Origin: Miscanthus floridulus
Lineage: Eukaryota > Streptophyta > Magnoliopsida > Poales > Poaceae
Direction of reading: 5' to 3'
NCBI RefSeq assembly: GCF_019320115.1
Contig: NC_089587.1
Location: 101,768,166 to 101,832,165 of the forward strand
Length of the DNA: 64,000 bases
This document shows positions 24,460-34,796 of this stretch, piece after piece (within the stretch, counting starts at the first letter, position 1; each line of letters starts with the position of its first letter). Made by a program: the position numbers and the translations under genes. Below the pieces are notes generated by a model, which saw only the letters and a program-made list of their open reading frames with translations, did no database searches and was not told where the DNA came from.

Positions 24460-25442
24460 TTGGACTTCTAACAATAATCTAGCGAGCCGCTCTAGGCCAT
24501 ACTGGTCCTTGAACTTCACAAATTGTGTAATGGAAAATACTCTATCTTTTTCCAATACCTCGAGTAAGATGAATTTTATCGGCTCCGATTGCAGTGCGAC
24601 GATCTCCATATCTAACAACCTTTCATGGTTATATTTCTTACGTTGTCATTCAAAAAAGTTGATATCCAAAGAGGAATCAGTAAATCATTTTGTTGAATTA
24701 TTAACACACATAAATGAAATGGGGATTATACACAAACTTATCTGCTTCTTCTGATTTCTCGCTGATGTAGCGAAGCATTGCCCGCATTACATAAAACCCG
24801 CATTCATTGTTTCCCGCCGGCTATTTTAGGTACTTCCTCTCCATTTCGACAACCTTGAATGGGACCTGTGTCCCACCGATATGTCTTCTTTGAACACCGT
24901 GCAACATTAAAAGGAGAAACATTAGAAAGCGGTATGTGTGATTAGAAAATAATATGTTATTAGGATCGCTTACTAATTCAGCACTATCACCAGTGCATCC
25001 AGATGATGAAATGGTTTTTTCTTCGAGTCCCACACCTCAATTAGATTTTTAGCAAGATTGACACAAATGAAGACGAAATGGTTGCTGCAATCATAGAATC
25101 CTAATTATCGAATAATCTTAACGAAAAAAGAAGCAAAAAATTAAAAGTCGAGAACACATACTCGCAATTGTAGGCTAGAAGTATGTGAGTTTTGTTCTTC
25201 ATCTTGAATTCATCAAAAACAACAATCAATCTCTCTTTCAGCTCTTCTACATCACATCCATGGAGGCCTAAATATGTCTTCTCATTGACTCACAAGGGGT
25301 CCAAGAAGCCTTTGTTATCCCATTTGCTTTTTAGTATCCAAAATTTTGCTATACACCTACATAAAATCATGGAAAGTGTTCAAAAGTTAACAATTTATGT
25401 CTTGAGAGAGTAGTTAATTGTAATATCGTGCATATAGGGTAC
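24460..25442 (-). repeat. Third copy of the CACTA Ulp1 segment
   Basis: The segment is equivalent to 2736-3720 and to about 21347-22332. It runs on past GGGTAC into CACTA sequence (TTACATAG), while the other two copies switch to Tat DNA at that base. It differs from copies A and B more than they differ from each other, so it separated earlier. Confidence 0.9.
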
Positions 25443-25613
25443 TTACATAGTCCACAACATCAACATTTGTGAATCGAGAGAGCGTTTCTGGTATAGCTGG
25501 AACAAGCACTTCCACTCGACATCGAACATCTCTTCTTCAGGAAAATAAAAAACATGTGGCGAACAGATAATAACCTCAAAACCAAAGTCCTCCGTCTCTG
25601 TTGCTTGAGCCAT
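24520..25613 (-). pseudogene. Ulp1-like peptidase exons in place within the CACTA gene
   Basis: The exon at 25613-25447 reads EMFDVEWKCLFQLYQKRSLD and ends at a GTAAGT donor. The next starts at 25356 after TTTTATGTAG and carries CIAKFWILKSKWDNKGF. Splicing keeps the frame. A TGA replaces the Arg codon found in copies A and B (DPL*VNE), and a TAG replaces a Gln just before the NNECGFYVMR block, so this copy is inactive as read. The His (NHF) and Asp (WDS) blocks are present on the exon near 25080-25000. Ulp1-type domains occur as parts of several plant DNA transposons; their role there is not settled. Confidence 0.7.
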
Positions 25614-25649
25614 GTAATATTCATACCACTAGCGCATATATGTTGTCAA

Positions 25650-27640
25650 ATTTTTATACATCATCGGGAACCAAAAGATTGCCCCTTTCATACTTCATTG
25701 CCGGTGTTCCTGTCCCTTGTACATCATAATAGATGTTCATGACTTCTTCCATGGTTAATTCAGAGTTGTCTTCGACGTACTTCTGTATCTTCCTTAAATC
25801 TTCATTGTGTATTTCTTCGGCTCTTATTGTAGCGTACTGATTCTGTGTTTGCCTTTCAAATTCGGACTTCAACAGACACAAAGGCAGTGAGGCACAGAGA
25901 TTGAAGAAACTAACAAATCTTCCCTCGAGATGTGTGCTATAAATTTTTCTTTCATCAAGTTTGTAATGCTGCCACTAAATGGCCTTTTTTTATTGGTCCA
26001 CTTTGAGAGCATTAGCGATCGAATCCAAGGACCTTTTCTACAACTACGAGGATGCCTTTGATCTTGTTTTAGGCTGAGGTAGAGGAGGAGGAGGATGATG
26101 ATGATGAGAATTCTATTTTCCCGGGGCTGATGAAGATGGAGGAGAAGGAGGAGTCTTCTCTTTTCTTGGAGCTAATGAAGATGGAGTCGGATGAGGAGGA
26201 ATAGAAGTAGACCTCTGTCTTCTCGGGGGTGATCGCAAGGGATGAGGAGGGGAGTGATCTCTGTTGGGAGATGGTGAGTGATTATCGTAGGTGGGCGAAG
26301 ACTCGCAGTCATCCTCATCATCAGAGGACAATTGGTGGTCAAGCTAAATGAAGCGCTTGCGCCAGGCCACTTGAGAGCCCTTGTTATGACCAAGTTTTAG
26401 CCTATCTTTGGCTACGGGGTACTCATTGTGTATCTTGTTATACTTCTTATCAAGTATTCTATCAATGATGATGTGAGTGTACCCCTATGGAATTGGGCGA
26501 CCATTAATGGTCCAGTCTCCCGCAGGCCAGGCTTGTCGTGCGCCTCCTTGTCCTTTATCCATTTCTAATGGATGTATAACTTGGCATTGATGGGTTCAGT
26601 GATACCATCCACCGGATGAGGCACATTCGCATCTTCTTCATCAAGCGGGATCGATCTGCAGTTGCTGCGATCCCTCAACTATGGGCTAAAGGCAGTAGGA
26701 GTATGGTTTTGTGGTACTCCTGACCCCTTAGATAGCAAAATTTGCTGGACTCGTGCTTCAATAGTCACCTCAATTCATGCGTCCATTCTATCTTCCATCT
26801 CTTTTAGTCACCTCAAACACTCTACCTCCTGTTCCGCTCTGCCCTCGAGCGGCTACGGTAAGTGTGAGATTCTTCAGGGAATGCTAGTTTCCAAGAAACA
26901 ACACCGGTTCGTCTAGTGTGACCAGGGTGCTCCTTGGTTCTGAGTGCCTGGGTGAGCATGTATTTCTCCCTATTAGAAGTGCGAGTCCCTTGCCTCACCT
27001 TCTCAGTTACCTAGGAGATGCTTTGGATGAGTTCACTCATGGGTGGATTTGTGGAGCTAAAGCTCCCGTCCTCGGCGTGGCATACATTCCTCCCCATATA
27101 GTATATTACCGATCTTGGCTCCCAATGGGCGGTCTCAACCTGAATGCCTTCCTCAGTAAGGCGATCCATCTTTTCAAGTTCTGCTTCAAATTCTGGCATC
27201 TTTTTGGCATAGCCACGAGAGCCGAGATGATGAGGATTCATCGCTTTCTATGAGTTCTTCTTATTCTTCTTGCTTAGTTCTACGTACTCCTCGGATAACC
27301 TATATTCCTTGAAATCCTACCAAAAGTCCTGCTTGCTAAATTGTCCACCATCGAAATCTGACTCTTTATTTTGGAGGACAAAATGCTTGTACAATGTCCC
27401 CTTGAAATTCTTGAAGCATGTCCCTAAGATTTCTTTTGTTTTTTTCTTGACTACCTCCTTGTCATACTCCATTGGGAAAGTGAAATACTCTGGGATCTTG
27501 ATATCCCATATGTAATCCTTCTCACTTTCGGGAACCCTCCATGGGTCATTATCTTTCCCAATCCACTTTCTGTACCTAATCGAGATGAAGTCCCTTACAA
27601 GTAACTCGAGGATAGTCTTGTATTTGGTCAAAGCTATAGG
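25650..27640 (-). pseudogene. CACTA TNPA-type / Transposase_24-like protein, broken
   Basis: Minus-strand frames include RKWIGKDNDPWRVPESEKDY, IPEYFTFPMEYDKEVVKKK, CFKNFKGTLYKHFV (27631-27317), then HHLGSRGYAKKMPEFEAELE and ETAHWEPRSVIYYMGRNVC (27241-27011). This order is typical of plant proteins annotated as Ptta/En/Spm transposase (Transposase_24). A Pro/Ser-rich acidic linker follows (26393-26113), then a short frame with RKIQKYVEDNSELTMEEV (25881-25654), then the Ulp1-like exons. Frames change between blocks; some changes may be introns and others mutations. In known elements this product binds the subterminal repeats. Confidence 0.68.
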
Positions 27641-28241
27641 CGGTGAGAGTGGATCCCCTAATTCATCGAACTCAGTGATGTGCTAGTGTGCATTCCCACC
27701 AACAGGAATATTTGACACGCCTTGCTTGGATCTAGCCTTCCTACTACCCGGCAGAGGCTCCTACTGGAGACACCAAGTAAGCTATGACCCTCTCAATTGA
27801 TTAGCATGTGTGGCTACATAGTCATATGATACCAAAGTTACCTAGCCATCTTGGTCATTTTGACCCAGCTCGAGCAGGCCAGACGGGGCCCATGGCTGCT
27901 CATTCTCACCGTCCTAATTGACACTGTCACCGTTTGTCGGATCATACGGCTCTCTCGTCCCAGCGATATCAGCCACTTATTGTTACCAATCTGTTCTTCG
28001 GCGATGGGATAACAGGCGATGATGAGTCATGGCTGTGACACGATCATGGTTAGTTTTGGCTGCGAACAACTACTAATAGCATATGTTCATATTATATGTA
28101 TATATAATATGTTTAATGCAAAGTCTAATAATAAGTCCACATACAACAAAGTCTAATAATATCATATGTTCACCTAGAACAAACTCATTGTTTGAGTGAC
28201 CACATACAACAAAGTCCACCTACTGTTCTATGAAACTAAGG

Positions 28242-28592
28242 CTACATCAACTTCCAAATAAGAAAAGCAATGACCATAGCCATAAATAAAAGCATGACAT
28301 CTTTCCAAGACCAAGGAGCAATTCTTCTAATCTTCACATCTCTGGCGGGTGGCTTCTCTTCAATTTCTAGTGCCGGTAGATGGCCATGGTTTGCATTCAT
28401 TGGACCATAGTAGGCCGATTGCCCATGGTTTTTAATGTAGGCCGGATGACTATAGTAGGCCCTCAAAGCTTCAGCTTTTGTTTTGTATTTTTTGTGTAAA
28501 TTACTAGGGTAGCGATTGACTTGAGCATAGCAATCTTCCCAGGTTCGATAAATCCCAGGCATGTGACCAACATGCACTACATACCATATCAT
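28242..28592 (-). CDS. Small ORF: RNase H1-N/viroplasmin-type hybrid-binding domain plus membrane segment
   Basis: The 116-residue frame is intact. Residues 2-48 (WYVVHVGHMPGIYRTWEDCY, then VNRYP and KYKTKAEALRAY) match the pattern of the small RNA:DNA-hybrid-binding fold found at the N-terminus of eukaryotic RNase H1 and in caulimovirus viroplasmin proteins (Cauli_VI). A linker rich in His, Pro and Lys follows. Residues 97-115 (DVMLLFMAMVIAFLIWKL) form one predicted membrane helix at the C-terminus. There is no RNase H catalytic domain. It lies in the CACTA body, upstream of the TNPA-type gene on the same strand, and may be a separate gene or an exon of it. The domain call is strong by motif; membrane anchoring is inference. 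Confidence 0.68.
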   Translation of the reverse strand: MIWYVVHVGHMPGIYRTWEDCYAQVNRYPSNLHKKYKTKAEALRAYYSHPAYIKNHGQSAYYGPMNANHGHLPALEIEEKPPARDVKIRRIAPWSWKDVMLLFMAMVIAFLIWKLM

Positions 28593-29790
28593 AGTTCCCT
28601 ATACATTTAAGTAAATTAGGTTGTCATTCAAACATGATGTATCAGAATATTAAGTTCACATACAACTAATGAACAAATATTATCTAGATAAAGAGGCATG
28701 GAGCAAGCTACATTGCGAGAGGAGGTACTTGCAGTATCTAACAAATTAAATTATTCTTCATGATTTTAGCATGAAAAGCTTATCCAACACCGGTTGAGAT
28801 GGTTTGGACATGTCCAACGAAGACCTCTGAAGGCACCGGTGCATAGTGGAATCCTAAGCCAGGATAGTAACATGAAGAGACACAGAGGAAGACTGAAGTT
28901 ATGAGAATCATGGTAGTTAAGTATGATACTGCAATCATGGCAGGCTACTAAATGCAAGCATAAATGCAGATACCAACATCTGGTTAAGCTCATTCTAATT
29001 GCAAGCCTTTATAGGTTGTATACTGATGCACAATACCAAAATTATATATGAACCATGGAGTACACCATGCTACCATAGTTCTAGCAAATATCACACTAAA
29101 AGTGGAGTTACTAAATACCAAGCACATACCACTCAACATGGCCAATTTAAATAGTTGCTTCCTAAAGGCTAGATCATGCCATCAAGTTAAGTTGCCAAGC
29201 AAAAACTGGCACTCTTAAACATTGCAATACCATAATAAGAACGGCGTTTATGTGTATAGTAATTGTGCCATCTTATTGAACCCTCATATCTGAATGATAA
29301 ATTATACAACATGATTATAAGTATATGACAATGAATGTATAGAGTTTGACCACATTAGGTACTTTTGCTAGTACTACTGCAATGGATTGGCCTAACATTT
29401 TTCCCCGCTAAGTAACTGCAGTTCTTCTCATAAGTTAGCTCTCAAAAAAATTTAATACTAGCAAAGCAAGCATAAAGGTATTGATCAAGCTTCTAGATAA
29501 TTTTAGATAGAGTACAGAAACAGATCACACCTGCATGCTCAGTTCCACACTAGTAAACCATGATACTATAATTTTGCCTTGAAAACCTCCCAATGCCCAC
29601 CCCTAAAGTCCTATTGGCCCCAACACGCCAAATGCCACATGGATCATGAGTCAATGCAGGAGAGGACCTACCAAATCCTGGCTGCCACCGCCACGCACTC
29701 ACCGTGGGGCATTTCATCAAACACATAGTGGGCGGTGAGCCACGCACTCACCGTGAGGGTGGGGAAGCAGCTGTCCATGCACTACTGAAG
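28593..29790. other. CACTA internal noncoding DNA
   Basis: This AT-rich stretch holds a LINE scrap at 28775-28920. Nothing else can be supported on either strand. Confidence 0.5.
28775..28920 (+). pseudogene. Scrap of a non-LTR reverse transcriptase C-terminus
   Basis: The plus strand reads LIQHRLRWFGHVQRRPLKAP, then VHSGILSQDSNMKRHRGRLK and a stop. The LRWFGHVQRRP motif followed by an Arg/Gly/Lys-rich stretch is a well-known tail of plant LINE-type polyproteins that often turns up alone in intergenic DNA. Only about 45 codons remain. Confidence 0.6.
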
Positions 29791-29793
29791 GCC

Positions 29794-30138
29794 TCAGCGG
29801 TGGGAGTGTAGGCGTGGAGGAGGAGGGGCATGGCCGGCATCGTGGATGAGGAATGAGGGCACGGACAGTGTGGTGCTCCTACGTGGGGCGGTGGACGGTG
29901 TCACGGGCACTAGCACAGGACTAACAGGGATGCATCGAGGGGACGCACGGGCGTCGACATCGAAGAAGAGGAGCGTGGGGGTGGGAACGGCAACGCGGAG
30001 GGTGGTAGACGGGTGCGCAGGGGTGCGCATCGGCGCGGGGTGGTGCACTAGCGGTGCAGGGGGAGGGGTTGGCATGGGGTTGAAATCAATTTGGAAAATT
30101 TCACCCCGCGCCATGTTTTTATCCCAATGGTTCATCAC
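29794..30138 (-). CDS. Possible Pro-rich N-terminal exon of the CACTA TNPA-type gene
   Basis: The frame opens with an ATG directly beside the internal CACTGCCGG repeats and includes MARGEIFQIDFNPMPTPPPA followed by more Pro/Thr-rich sequence. A second in-frame ATG (MARGEI) may be the real start. The GC-rich composition and the position at the head of the minus-strand gene block fit a first exon, but I recognise no domain and the frame may be chance. Confidence 0.3.
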   Translation of the reverse strand: MMNHWDKNMARGEIFQIDFNPMPTPPPAPLVHHPAPMRTPAHPSTTLRVAVPTPTLLFFDVDARASPRCIPVSPVLVPVTPSTAPRRSTTLSVPSFLIHDAGHAPPPPRLHSHR

Positions 30139-30620
30139 TGCCGGTTGTAAGGTCTAAACTGACAGTGATGAGGCAACATCACTGCCGGGCCATTCCGGGA
30201 ACCGGCAGTGGTATGGGTGTAGCGGATACGGGTTACGTAGCATATCTTTTCCCTTTCTTTCGAAATCCTCCGACTAGCTCAACGGTTAAGACAGCACAAT
30301 ATAGCCCCCAAGACCCGTGTTCGAGTCCCAGGCAGCCCAATTTTTTTGGATTAATTTTATAAATTATTAAGCGCTCTAAAAGGTCAAAAAGAAAAAAATA
30401 AAATTAGACTAGTCGCACCTCCTATACTAGCGCAGCGGTTAAGACTCAGAACTCTGCTCCCTGAGACCCGAGCTCAAACCCGAGGGTTGGCACAATTCTT
30501 TTAATTTTTTTATAAATCACTGCCGGTTTTCAAAATGAACTAACGGTGATAACCAGCATTACTGTCGGTTTCGTCTCATCACTGCCGGTTTTTTGAAACC
30601 GACAATGATGTTTATATATA
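30120..30620. repeat. Internal CACTGCCGG palindromic repeats with tRNA-like modules
   Basis: Hairpin pairs occur at about 30125-30215 and 30520-30610, the same motif as at the element ends. Two tRNA-like modules lie between them. Repeats of this kind are expected only near CACTA termini, so an internal cluster points to fusion of elements or to a regulatory role. Confidence 0.75.
30267..30492 (+). other. Two tRNA-like (pol III A-box/B-box) modules
   Basis: Module 1 (30267-30340) has TAGCTCAACGGTTAAG and, 33 bases later, TGTTCGAGTCCC. Module 2 (30417-30492) has TAGCGCAGCGGTTAAG and a weaker B box, GAGCTCAAACCC. Spacing is that of a tRNA, but the acceptor arms do not pair, so these are not tRNA genes. 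They may be SINE-like relics. Three related modules on the opposite strand lie at 35195-35520. Confidence 0.4.
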
Positions 30621-30671
30621 AAAAAAATTCTTTTTATATACTGAATAAATAGAAGCATATGTATTCTTATG

Positions 30672-31575
30672 TCAAAATGGCTTAAAATTTTTTGGCAAGC
30701 CTATACACCCAAATTAAGACCCCACACAAGATCTTAGGTTATTCTGATCAGTTTTTTTATTTATTATATTTTTTCTCTGTGTTGAATGAGATAAAATAGG
30801 GTGAATTACATATTGGACCTAATATATTTTTTCATCGACCTCCACAAAATTCTTATTCCTATGGTACATGAGAGTCTATGTAAAAGTTTGGAACCATTCT
30901 AGATCTTTTCGTGGGTAGACTCCGTTCAACCTATAATTAATCGGTAGCATCACACAGAAATTCAATTAAACCTCAGAAAGTAGCAAACCATCTCTGAAAA
31001 AATCCCAAACTTAGTGTTTCCTTCACCCATGGCATGTGCAAGCCTAAGAAAAAGTTTAAGACCAATATGACACCCGAATACATATGAACCATAGAAACCT
31101 TGATAACCTATGTGTATAGTCATGGTTCGATGAAAGAGCTCATGTATCTCTGTGAAGCATGTATACTCCGCCTATATTGAAATGGCTTGAAATTTTTTTG
31201 GCAAGCATGTATACCCAAATTAAGGCCCCACACAAGATCTTAGGTTTTTTGATCATTTTTTTATTAATATATTTTTCTCTATTCTGAATGAGACAAAAGA
31301 GGGTGAATTACATCTTGGACTCAATAGATTTTTTTCATCGACCTCCACAAAATTCTTATCCCTATGGCACATTAGAGCCAGTGTAAAATTTTTGCACCAT
31401 TTCGGATTTTTCATGGGTAGACTCAGTTCAACCTATAATTAATCGGTGTCGTCACACGAAAATTCAATTAAACCTCAGAAAGTAGCAAACCATCTCTAAA
31501 AAATCCTAAACTTGGTGTTTCCTTCACCTGTGTCACATGCAAGCCTGAGAATAATTTTGAGACCAATGCGATATC
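30672..31575 (+). repeat. Tandem duplication of a unit about 500 bp long
   Basis: The stretches from 30676 and 31179 share GGCTT(A/G)AAATTTTTTTGGCAAG, CACACAAGATCTTAGGTT, TCGACCTCCACAAAATTCTTA, ACCTATAATTAATCGGT and AACCTCAGAAAGTAGCAAAC in the same order, at a period of about 503 bases and moderate divergence. No coding frame is present. It is internal to the CACTA element. Confidence 0.88.
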
Positions 31576-31690
31576 GAAATGTATATTTCTAGTTGCCCAA
31601 CAAATATTACACGAATTACATGCTTGGCAATAATTGAACACACAAGCCGTACAAATTAAAATTAGAACCCAATTAAACTACAACCTTGCA

Positions 31691-33741
31691 AACCTAACTA
31701 AATAAACATTAATTACTATTGGAATCACTATCGGGATCGATCGGACCACGCACACTAACATGCCTCTGTAGCCATATATGGTAATTAATGTCAGGGATTA
31801 TGTATCTGCTTGTATCGATGAAGGTTAATGCCCGTATAAGTGCACTCTCTCGTGCCTCACAACACCAAAAGAATGGTCGGTCATAGATGTAACCTACTAA
31901 GCAACCACTGCCCCTGATAGTAATCCTTATGCAGTACTGGCGTCCTTCTATAGTGAGCTAGTCGAGGTTTCCATTGCAGAAGTCTCAATCATACCCGAGT
32001 TACTCCGTAGCTTGGTCTAGAACGGCCCACAAGCTACATGCAGCATAGGTAAGGTCCTGGAGTGCAATCTGCATGTGGAGAAAAAGAAAAAAAATTAGAG
32101 AATGTTATTACAATAATAAACAACAAATAACCATGACTCAGGTATAAGTGACCATTTTACCATATCTGCATGGTTGTAGATCGGAAACCATTTGCTTGCT
32201 TATGGGACTGGGATATCATCAGCATTCAAAGCAAGTGCCTTGAAGTGCGAGAAATCAGGCACATTATAGCAAACATGTCAAAGTGCCTCTAAACAAAAGC
32301 GCACGACACTGAATTGGTGATGAGTACAGGCCCGATCTTCCGAGAGGTAGCCGGTAAGTTCGATTTGTGGAGATCTCGACGTTGGCGATCCGGCTTCAAA
32401 TCAGACACGATTCGAACCCTGCAACCGTTACACCACTGCTCTGTTGGTTATCAACCAAGCACAACTTGATTGACCTCGCCAAGAAGGCTTTTCCTGCAAG
32501 CGAATCGAAGAGCACAAGCAAGAAGGTAAAACACGCAATCTGAAATTGCAAATATGAATGACGCGAATATCAATAGAGGGTTCAAGAACTCGGTTCCAAA
32601 GGACTAATCGACACAGTGGAGGAGATCAAGAACGGGGGCCCTGGATCACTGTAAAAGGATTTGTCACCACAGTTACAATGAACGATTCAGTTTCTCGAGG
32701 GAAAACTAAACTCTAAACAAAACCCAATTGTGTAGCAGCGGCGGCGGCTGTGTTTATAGTCTAAGACTCGACCTAGGGTTGGGGACGGCCAGGGGTTGGG
32801 CGCCCACAACTTGGGCTTAAGGCCCGACACAATACATGGCCAAGTTGGCCCAAATAGGTGACGCAGCACCTTGCCGTGGTCACACAGAATGATCCACGGA
32901 CCTTCTGGAGCTGGGACCAGATCCAAAACGACGGCGTCGTCGTCCCCTTTCCAACGCATCCAAGAACGGCCTGTTTCGATGTCGTATGAGGAAGTTATGA
33001 TCGAAACAGTGACGACGTGTCTGCTGAATCCGAGGACGACGTGGCAGCTGAGTTGGAAACGAATTGCAACTTGGGGAAGACCATGGCGTCGATGTGTCTA
33101 TCATGGCGATGTCCTCATCAATTGGGCGCTTATCATGTTTGGGCTCTATCTTCCCGTCTCGTGGATATGGTTCCGATGATTTGCACCCCTCAAAGGGATG
33201 GAAAAACCGAGTTCACACATCCATAGCCAACCACTTGCATTAGATGTCGTGTTCTCAACGATGCCCGAGATAAAAAAAAACCAGCTAAGTGTTGTTCACA
33301 ACCAATCTATTGGGGATATAGTCTGCGACATATATGTATGCAACAATAATATTAAACTAATTACACTTATTTGTTAGCATAAAAAAATAAAAGATGTTAA
33401 AAAATATTTCATGCAATAGCTGGAATAGGGAATCGCGGAATGGCCACATTAGGAGTGAATGGCTCATCGCCAGGGTGGAAACCTGGTTCTTGTGCTGGGG
33501 GGTCCGTTGTTCATACCACCTGATCGATAAAATACAAAAAATATGAACATAAAATATATGCACAAAAAATTCTTCCAAGTAAAATGTGGCAACATAATTA
33601 AATATAGATCGAATGCAAGGAATAAGAATATATATAAATGTAGAATGCAAAGAAACATGAATATAAATATAGATCAAATGAATATAGATAGAATATTGGA
33701 GAAGACAACATATTAATACCAATGAAAAATGCAAGAGCCAT
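31691..33741 (-). pseudogene. Unrecognised decayed multi-exon gene inside the CACTA element
   Basis: The terminal exon begins after a pyrimidine tract and ATGCAG near 32075 and reads ALQDLTYAACSLWAVLDQAT, then three separate stops, then an open run of about 85 codons with EGRQYCIRITIRGSGCLVGY, RPFFWCCEARESALIRA and INYHIWLQRHVSVRGPID to a TAA at 31711. The exon before it (near 32275-32170) reads NVPDFSHFKALALNADDIPV and ends NHADM before a GT. Further upstream, a start at 33741 (MALAFFIG) has a TATA box 120 bases away. I do not recognise the family. An LTR-like block separates the 5' and 3' parts; linking them in one gene is inference. Confidence 0.42.
32327..33258 (-). mobile_element. Possible LTR-type insertion (about 0.93 kb)
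   Basis: The block is richer in GC than its surroundings. On the minus strand it can be read from TGAGAACACGAC to TGTACTCATCA. It separates the 5' and 3' parts of the decayed gene. I could not find a convincing 5-bp duplication (ACGAT on one side, ATTGG on the other), so the limits and class (Copia-like) are uncertain. Confidence 0.33.
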
Positions 33742-33858
33742 GACCAAATCACTTAGATTGAGAGAGTGGATTTCTTGAGAAGTGGGAGTGAAACGTGAGA
33801 AATGAGACTGTGAGAGTTCGTGGGTACGTGGGATCGATGTATGTGGCCGATGGTTTGT

Positions 33859-33955
33859 TTTATATAGGGGGCATGAACATCACTATCGATTTTCAGTTAC
33901 AACCGACAGTGAAAGTGAATATCACTGCCGGTTTTTAAATAGAACTGACAGTGAA
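33859..33955 (-). promoter_or_regulatory. TATA box beside an internal CACTGCCGG palindrome cluster
   Basis: On the minus strand TATATAAA (33866-33859) lies directly downstream of two hairpin pairs of the CACTA subterminal type (33880-33955). A pyrimidine-rich leader without ATG follows until the ATG at 33741. The layout repeats that of the transposase gene at the right end, where the subterminal repeats precede a leader. Confidence 0.45.
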
Positions 33956-34546
33956 GGTGCATATATGTAAAGGACCGTGGGAACGTTTTAACAACAACGA
34001 TACATTTATTTAGATTGAGTACAGAAATACATCAAAAAATAACAAAAATATTAGAAATAAATTACATATACGATAACAAAGACCTTACACTAAAATTCCA
34101 TATATGATAACAAAGACATATTTACGTACAGGTCAATGTTACAATCAATGTGTATCAACACATTATAATTTAACCACCTCAGTAGCATTCTTCTAGCACT
34201 AACTAGGGTCAAACAGTAGAGCTGAGGTGGTCTACGAGCTATACCGGTTAGAGATGACAAGGTGGTATCGATGAATCCATGCCTCTGCTGTACATGGCCT
34301 TTTTCTTAGTATAGTCCAAAGCGCACTACAGCGGATGGCTCTGTGAACCTCGTGGCATCTCCAATCTTTGACGTTGCTCTATCTTCAGTAGCATTCTTCT
34401 ATTACCTCTTCGTGTGCACCATTTTAGTGGACTACGACGCATAATGATATCTGTACGTGGTGGGCTTTCTCCCACAGAGAGGCCATGTATGTGGAAACTA
34501 GCAAGCAGAGAATGATCTAGAGAAATAAATAGCAAACAAATAGATA

Positions 34547-34654
34547 ACCTGTTCGTTGGTTGGTTTCTAGGCTGATAAGCCCAGCTAGTGCTGGTTTGTT
34601 GTGAGAGAAAAACACTGTATCATGGCTGATAAGGCCTGGCTGAAACCAACAAGC
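34547..34654. mobile_element. Short MITE-like element (hAT type?)
   Basis: The sequence CCTGTTCGTTGGTTGGTTTC, GGCTGATAAGCCC, TTGTTGTGAGAGAAAAACAC, then GGCTGAAACCAACAAGC matches in style a common grass MITE with GTTCG-type inverted ends. The right end is incomplete, so it is probably truncated. The class comes from memory of the pattern. Confidence 0.42.
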
Positions 34655-34796
34655 TATGGAGAGGCTCCCTAGCAGGGCACCACTTTATAGGCTAGCTGTC
34701 ATGGTAGGTAGGAGTAGTGCTCCTGCTGTGGTGATCAGAGGGAGCTCCTGCTGTGGTGATCAGTGGAAGCACTGCTGGCCTGTGAAGGGAATATTC

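Noticed and set aside
28766..28993. 75-codon minus-strand frame
   Set aside because: It is the shadow of the plus-strand LINE tail at 28775-28920.
30267..30340. Possible functional tRNA gene
   Set aside because: A and B boxes are present but the acceptor stem does not pair and the anticodon arm is not formed.
32327..33258. A complete LTR with target duplication
   Set aside because: Ends of TG/CA type can be drawn but no matching 5-bp duplication was found, so only a low-confidence feature is listed.
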